The notes under the pieces are model-generated. The model made no database searches. It was not told the DNA's origin and saw nothing but the letters and a program-made list of their open reading frames with translations. A DNA stretch of 64,000 nt. It comes from Thermomonas sp. S9 (GTDB lineage Bacteria; Pseudomonadota; Gammaproteobacteria; Xanthomonadales; Xanthomonadaceae). Shown one piece after another: positions 60,354 to 64,000 of this stretch. Each line of letters begins with the position of its first letter. Within the stretch, counting starts at the first letter, position 1. Location of the stretch: contig NZ_JAJDFY010000001.1 of assembly GCF_024704365.1 (NCBI RefSeq), positions 62,001-126,000 on the forward strand, read 5' to 3'. A program made the position numbers and the translations under genes.

Positions 60354-60385
60354 CGCGTTCCCGGCCAACGCGGGCCGGGAACGCG
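60354..60385 (-). terminator. Strong hairpin after the YdcH-like gene
   Basis: A perfect 13-bp stem (CGCGTTCCCGGCC / GGCCGGGAACGCG) with a 6-base loop, 15 bases below the YdcH-like stop and just upstream of the next promoter. No T run. Confidence 0.7.
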
Positions 60386-60400
60386 TCCTTGCCTGCGCGC

Positions 60401-60616
60401 TCAGTGCGCGCGTTCGTACATCTGCAGCAGTCGCTGCTTGGCCGCAAGCTTCTCGCGCTTCATCTGGCCCAGGGTGGCGTCGTCGATCGGCAGCACGCCC
60501 AGCTCCGCGTCCAGGACCTGGCGGTCCAGTTCGCGGTGCCGGTAGTACAGCTGCCGGAACTCGCTGTTGGCCTTCATCAATGCTTCGATTTCCGCCTGCG
60601 GTTGACTTTCGAACAT
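60401..60616 (-). CDS. YdcH-family protein (DUF465)
   Basis: A 71-residue soluble helical protein: MFESQPQAEIEALMKANSEF, then QLYYRHRELDRQVLDAELGV and QMKREKLAAKQRLLQMYERA. This is the DUF465/YdcH pattern of two antiparallel helices. Function is unknown; homologues are small, abundant and often single-gene units. The start is fixed by AGGAGG 5 bases before ATG 60616. It is a separate unit ended by the hairpin below it. Confidence 0.88.
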   Translation of the reverse strand: MFESQPQAEIEALMKANSEFRQLYYRHRELDRQVLDAELGVLPIDDATLGQMKREKLAAKQRLLQMYERAH

Positions 60617-61050
60617 GGAAACCTCCTGACTCGGCTTGGGCCATGCCCGGCGGCTGCGCGCGGGCATGGGGGGAACGGCAGCCCGACGGCTGCCGGGAAA
60701 CGCCGCCGGTCGCCTGCGGCGATCGACGGTTCTGCACGGCCGGCTCAAACCGGCGCGCAAAAACGCAACGCCCCGGCGCGCAGGCACGGGGCGTCAGAGA
60801 GGCTTGGGCAACGGGCGGGACGGCATCGATGCGCGCGCCGCGCCCGGCAACCCGGCTTGCGGCGGCGGCCCTCGCGGGGGCGCTCGGTGCGGTGGCGAAC
60901 GGATCGTGCATCGGCCGGCCTCCGTCCGGTGGCGGAATGCCCGCCCCGGGAGCTCGAACCTACGCCTGCCGGTCGCACTTGGCAAGGCCCGCGCGGGCCG
61001 CGACTCAGGCCCGGCCACGTTCCTGAAAATCAGCACAACCACATGATTTT
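60617..61050. other. 434-base intergenic region without a supported gene
   Basis: Open frames here show no homology-like pattern and disagree with one another. It holds two hairpins, the ribosome-binding site of the YdcH-like gene, and GC-rich unstructured sequence. A GGTTCGAGCTC segment at about 60951-60961 (minus) recalls a tRNA T-loop, but no tRNA can be folded around it. Confidence 0.6.
60768..60794 (-). terminator. Terminator-like hairpin, minus strand
   Basis: An 8-bp stem (ACGCCCCG / CGGGGCGT) with an 11-base loop; on the minus strand it is followed by TGCGTTTTTG. It is a possible terminator for transcripts that pass the OmpA-type gene. Confidence 0.55.
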
Positions 61051-61055
61051 TCAGG
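61022..61055 (-). terminator. Hairpin overlapping the OmpA-type gene stop
   Basis: On the minus strand CCTGAAAAATCA and TGATTTTCAGG pair with one bulged base around an 11-base loop; the stop codon is in the first arm. AT-rich against its surroundings. Confidence 0.5.
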
Positions 61056-62319
61056 ATTTTGGCGTGACGACGACCTCCACCCGACGGTTCTTGGCGCGAC
61101 CCGCGGCGGTGCGGTTGTCGGCCACCGGATCCTCCTCGCCGCGCCCCTGCGCGGTGACCCGCGCACGCTCCAGTCCGGCCGCCACCAGCGCCGCCCGCAC
61201 CTGCTGCGCGCGCCGCTCGGACAGACGGCGGTTGGCCGCCGGATCGCCCTGGCTGTCGGTGTAGCCGACCACCTGTACCGGGCCGCCGGGCAGGGCCGCC
61301 AGGTACAACCCCAGCGCCTTGAGGCTGGCCGCCGCCGCTGGCGTCAGCCTGGCCTGCCCGGAGGCGAAGGCATCGCCGGCCAGGATGAACACCTCGCCGC
61401 GCGCATCGCGCTGCACCGGCGGCAGCCTGGCCCCGGCCACCAGCTCGGCCTCCTTGCGCGCCAGCGCGGCTTCCTGCGCGCGCGCCGCCTCCGCCTTGGC
61501 CTGCTGCTCGGCCTGCGCCCCGTCCAGCGCCGCCTCGGCCTGCTGCGCCTGCGCACGCAACCGCTCGGCCTCTTCCGCCTGCAGCTGGGCCTGGATGCGC
61601 AACCGCTCGGCCTCGGCGCGCGCGCGCTCGGCATCGCGCCGGCTGGCTTCCACCAGCAGCTCGCTGCGCTCGCGCTCCATCCGGTCCAGCGCGCGCCGGG
61701 CGGCTTCCACCCGCGCCGCCAGCTCGGCGATCGCCACCCGCTGGTCGGCGCGCGCCAGCGCCGCCGGCAGCGCCTTGCGGCTGACCGTGGCCAGCGCGGT
61801 GACCGCCTGCCGCGCCTGCAGCCGCTCGTACTGCGCGAACGGATTGAGGCGGATGTCCGCGTCCAGCGCCTGCAGGCGCTGCTCGGGCGTGCCGGCCGGC
61901 ACCGGGATGTCGAGCGGATCATCCGCATCGCCCGCCTGTGCGGCCGGCATTTGCAGCTGCCGGCGCAGGCGGGCCAGTTCGTCCTGCATCTGGCGCCAGT
62001 CGGCGCGCGCCCGCGCCGCGCTGCTGCGCACCCGCGCCAGGTCGGCGGCCGCGGCCGCGGCCAGCGCACCATCGCGGGCGTCGTCGTTGCGCCCGCGCGC
62101 CTGCGCCGCCTGCGCCGCCTGCAGCGCGCTGCGCGCGGCGGCCAGGTCGTCCGCCGCGTACTGGTCGGCATCCGCCGCCTCGGCGCGCGCCAGTGCCTGC
62201 TGCGCGGTGTCCAGCTCCGCCGTCGGCGGCGGCAGGCTGGCGCAGCCTGCGATGAGCATCACGCCCGCGACGGCGGGCGCGTACAGGACGCTACGGAAGT
62301 ATGCGAAGCTTGGGCGCAT
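61051..62319 (-). CDS. OmpA-family lipoprotein with DUF4398 domain
   Basis: A 422-residue lipoprotein. Lipobox LIAGC (Cys26); DUF4398-like N-terminal helical domain at about 30-115 (QQALARAEAADADQYAADDL, ARSALQAAQAAQARGRNDDA); a long Ala/Arg/Glu coiled coil at about 225-310; a C-terminal OmpA domain (LGLYLAALPGGPVQVVGYTD, RRLSERRAQQVRAALVAAG, DNRTAAGRAKNRRVEV) that binds peptidoglycan. It therefore bridges the outer membrane and cell wall. The start is ATG 62319, where the signal peptide begins. Divergent from pilU by 89 bases. Confidence 0.88.
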   Translation of the reverse strand: MRPSFAYFRSVLYAPAVAGVMLIAGCASLPPPTAELDTAQQALARAEAADADQYAADDLAAARSALQAAQAAQARGRNDDARDGALAAAAAADLARVRSSAARARADWRQMQDELARLRRQLQMPAAQAGDADDPLDIPVPAGTPEQRLQALDADIRLNPFAQYERLQARQAVTALATVSRKALPAALARADQRVAIAELAARVEAARRALDRMERERSELLVEASRRDAERARAEAERLRIQAQLQAEEAERLRAQAQQAEAALDGAQAEQQAKAEAARAQEAALARKEAELVAGARLPPVQRDARGEVFILAGDAFASGQARLTPAAAASLKALGLYLAALPGGPVQVVGYTDSQGDPAANRRLSERRAQQVRAALVAAGLERARVTAQGRGEEDPVADNRTAAGRAKNRRVEVVVTPKS

Positions 62320-62408
62320 GGGGGTCGCGGCTCTGCGTGGAGGTCGCGGCCATTGTGGGAAGGCGCCGGCGCCGATGCAACGCCGGCCGGGCAGCACGGG
62401 GAGACCGC

Positions 62409-63515
62409 ATGGAGATCGGCCACTATTTCAAGTTGATGGCGGAAAAGGGCGCCTCGGACATGTTCCTGTCCACCGGCGCGCCGGTGAACATCAAGACCGA
62501 AGGCATGCTGCAGCCGGTGAGCGAGGCGCCGCTCTCCCCGGGCGAATGCCGCGACATCGCCTACGGCCTGATGGATGCCGCCCAGGTCGCCGAGTTCGAA
62601 CGCGAGAAAGAGCTGAACATGGCGATCTCGGTGCCCGAATGCGGGCGCTTCCGCGTCAACGTGTTCCAGCAGCGCGGCGAGGTCGGGCTGGTGATCCGCG
62701 CGATCCGCAGCGACATCCCCACCATCGAGGAACTGCAGCTGCCGACGGTGCTCAAGGACATCATCATGGCCCCGCGCGGGCTGGTGCTGATCGTCGGCTC
62801 CACCGGCTCCGGCAAGTCCACCACGCTGGCGTCGATGATCGACCACCGCAACAGCACCACCACCGGCCACATCCTCACCATCGAGGACCCGATCGAATAC
62901 CTGCACCGGCACAAGCTGTCGGTGGTCAACCAGCGCGAGGTCGGGCTGGACACCCACAGCTTCCACGCCGCGCTGAAGAACGCGATGCGCGAGGCCCCGG
63001 ACGTGATCCTGATCGGCGAGATCCGCGACGCCGAGACGATGGACGCGGCGATCGCGTTCGCCGAGACCGGCCACATCTGCCTGGCCACCCTGCACTCCAA
63101 CAACGCCGACCAGACCATCGAGCGCATCCTCAACTTCTTCCCCGAGGGCGCGCACAAGAACGTGCTGATGAACCTCGCGCTGAACATGAAGGCGATCGTC
63201 AGCCAGCGCCTGGTGCTGGGCGTGGACGGGCGCCGGATGCCGGCCACCGAGGTGCTGATCAACACCCCGCTGATCCGCGACCTGCTGCGCCGCGGACAGG
63301 TGCACGAGATCAAGATGGCGATGGAGGACTCGCTGCAGGAAGGCATGCAGAGCTTCGACCAGTGCCTGTTCCGGCTGTACAAGGAAGGCCGGATCGAGAT
63401 GGAGGAGGCGCTGAAGGCGGCCGACTCGCGCGACGGCCTGGCCCTGAAATTCCGGCTGTCGGAAGGCGCCAGCGCCGAGCACGACCCCTACGCCGAGGTG
63501 TTCGGCAGCCAGTGA
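62409..63515 (+). CDS. pilU: Type IV pilus retraction ATPase PilU
   Basis: A 368-residue hexameric ATPase. MEIGHYFKLMAEKGASDMFL, Walker A GSTGSGKSTT, Asp box ILTIEDPIEYLHRHK, Walker B DVILIGEIRDAETM, His box GHICLATLHSNN. The start sequence and the extended C-terminal tail (EALKAADSRDGLALKFRLSE) fit PilU rather than PilT. PilU works with PilT in twitching motility; pilT is not in the window, though pilT-pilU are often neighbours. ATG 62409 has GGGGA upstream. Confidence 0.92.
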   Translation: MEIGHYFKLMAEKGASDMFLSTGAPVNIKTEGMLQPVSEAPLSPGECRDIAYGLMDAAQVAEFEREKELNMAISVPECGRFRVNVFQQRGEVGLVIRAIRSDIPTIEELQLPTVLKDIIMAPRGLVLIVGSTGSGKSTTLASMIDHRNSTTTGHILTIEDPIEYLHRHKLSVVNQREVGLDTHSFHAALKNAMREAPDVILIGEIRDAETMDAAIAFAETGHICLATLHSNNADQTIERILNFFPEGAHKNVLMNLALNMKAIVSQRLVLGVDGRRMPATEVLINTPLIRDLLRRGQVHEIKMAMEDSLQEGMQSFDQCLFRLYKEGRIEMEEALKAADSRDGLALKFRLSEGASAEHDPYAEVFGSQ

Positions 63516-63521
63516 GGGCGG

Positions 63522-63546
63522 CGCCAGGCCGGCATCACGCCTGGCG
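63522..63546. terminator. Hairpin between convergent pilU and maiA
   Basis: An 8-bp stem (CGCCAGGC / GCCTGGCG) with a 9-base loop in the 48-base gap of the two genes. Confidence 0.5.
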
Positions 63547-63563
63547 GCGTGACTGGGCGCGCC

Positions 63564-64000
63564 TCAGGCCGCGGCCGGGGCGTCCGGCTGGTGCTCCGGG
63601 CGGGCGGCGATGAACGCCGGCAGCGCCAGGCAGGCGGCCTCGATCCGGCGGATGGTCGGATACGCGGCCAGGTCCACCCCGAACCGGCGCGCGTTGTACA
63701 CCTGCGGGACCAGGCAGCAGTCCGCCAGGGTGGGCGTCTCGCCTTCGCAGAAATCGCCGGTGGAAGGGTGGTCGGCCAGCAGCGCCTCGACCGCGCGGAA
63801 GCCGTCCTCGATCCAGTGCCGCACCCAGCCATCGCGCTCCGGCTGCGGCACGCCCCACTCGCGCTCGAAGTACTGCAGCACGCGCAGGTTGTTGAGCGGA
63901 TGGATGTCGCAGGCCACCAGCAGCGCCAGTGCGCGCACGCGCTGGCGCTCGCGCGCGGTGGCCGGCAGCAGCGCCGGCTCCGGCCACACCTCGTCGAGGT
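63564..64000 (-). CDS. maiA: Maleylacetoacetate isomerase (GST zeta), C-terminal part
   Basis: About 145 residues; the gene runs out of the window at its 5' end, so the ATG near 63989 is internal. The segment ALALLVACDIHPLNNLRVLQ is the family signature of the zeta-class glutathione transferase that isomerises maleylacetoacetate in tyrosine breakdown. The C-terminal helical GST domain continues with ETPTLADCCLVPQVYNARRF and ends DAPAAA. Partners hmgA and fahA were not seen. Confidence 0.88.
   Translation of the reverse strand, partial: LDEVWPEPALLPATARERQRVRALALLVACDIHPLNNLRVLQYFEREWGVPQPERDGWVRHWIEDGFRAVEALLADHPSTGDFCEGETPTLADCCLVPQVYNARRFGVDLAAYPTIRRIEAACLALPAFIAARPEHQPDAPAAA

Noticed and set aside
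60940-61010. Possible tRNA on the minus strand (GGTTCGAGCTC)
   Set aside because: The T-arm stem does not pair and no acceptor or anticodon stem could be found around it.

Overview
The window is a gene-dense, very GC-rich chromosomal segment from a gammaproteobacterium of the Xanthomonadaceae (Lysobacter / Luteimonas / Thermomonas / Xanthomonas relatives). The main grounds are a type II secretion operon in the Xanthomonas order E-F-G-H-I-J-K-L-M-N-D with a lipoprotein-type secretin, the pair metB ... etfAB enclosing a small polysaccharide-export locus (the known site of the variable xanthomonad LPS cluster), and many conserved housekeeping neighbourhoods (glyA-nrdR-ribD, lptF-lptG divergent from pepA-holC-valS, holD-like-rimI). 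No tRNA, rRNA, CRISPR array, insertion sequence or prophage was seen.

Layout. 1-5.1 kb: ribD (cut by the edge), nrdR, a secreted TonB_C-domain protein, glyA, and a LysR regulator divergent from a YeiH-type exporter. 5.3-9.7 kb: ettA, pyrF, lipA, a MliC-like lipoprotein, a GFA-type zinc protein. 9.7-22 kb: one leftward chain, gspE to gspD, whose last gene is joined by ATGA overlaps to two glycosyltransferase genes. 22-28.5 kb: purL, dsbC, xerD, an RDD membrane protein. 28.5-40.2 kb: lptG/lptF, pepA-holC-valS, rimI/holD-like/pssA, two DUF4124 proteins, proS. 40.3-45.7 kb: an H-NS-family protein, a ThrE-type exporter, and an MCE lipid transporter operon (STAS-MlaE, MlaF, MlaD, PqiC-like lipoprotein). 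45.8-51.1 kb: ETF-ubiquinone oxidoreductase, a 3-oxoacid CoA-transferase pair and etfBA, which together feed electrons and acyl units from fatty-acid or amino-acid breakdown to ubiquinone. 51.3-57.7 kb: the reduced LPS locus (15-repeat Sel1 protein, two-domain glycosyltransferase, wzt, wzm). 57.7-64 kb: metB and cystathionine beta-synthase, a small YdcH-like protein, an OmpA-type lipoprotein, pilU and a partial maleylacetoacetate isomerase.

Data quality matters for every reader: about eighteen single-gene frame breaks and one in-frame stop lie in otherwise intact, mostly essential genes (ettA, purL, valS, proS, lptF, lptG and others). Most sit in short homopolymers or GC/TG dinucleotide runs, and repairing each by 1-2 bases gives the usual family length. 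I read them as consensus errors and annotate the full-length genes, stating each break point.

Most notable signals: the compact metB-etfA LPS locus with its repeat protein; an approximately 150-bp patch of about 48% GC and foreign codon use inside valS; three genes whose only visible -10 hexamer lies 6 nt from the ATG (leaderless candidates); a dispersed hairpin element whose two copies keep the loop and change both stem arms together; and glycosyltransferases translationally chained to the type II secretin.
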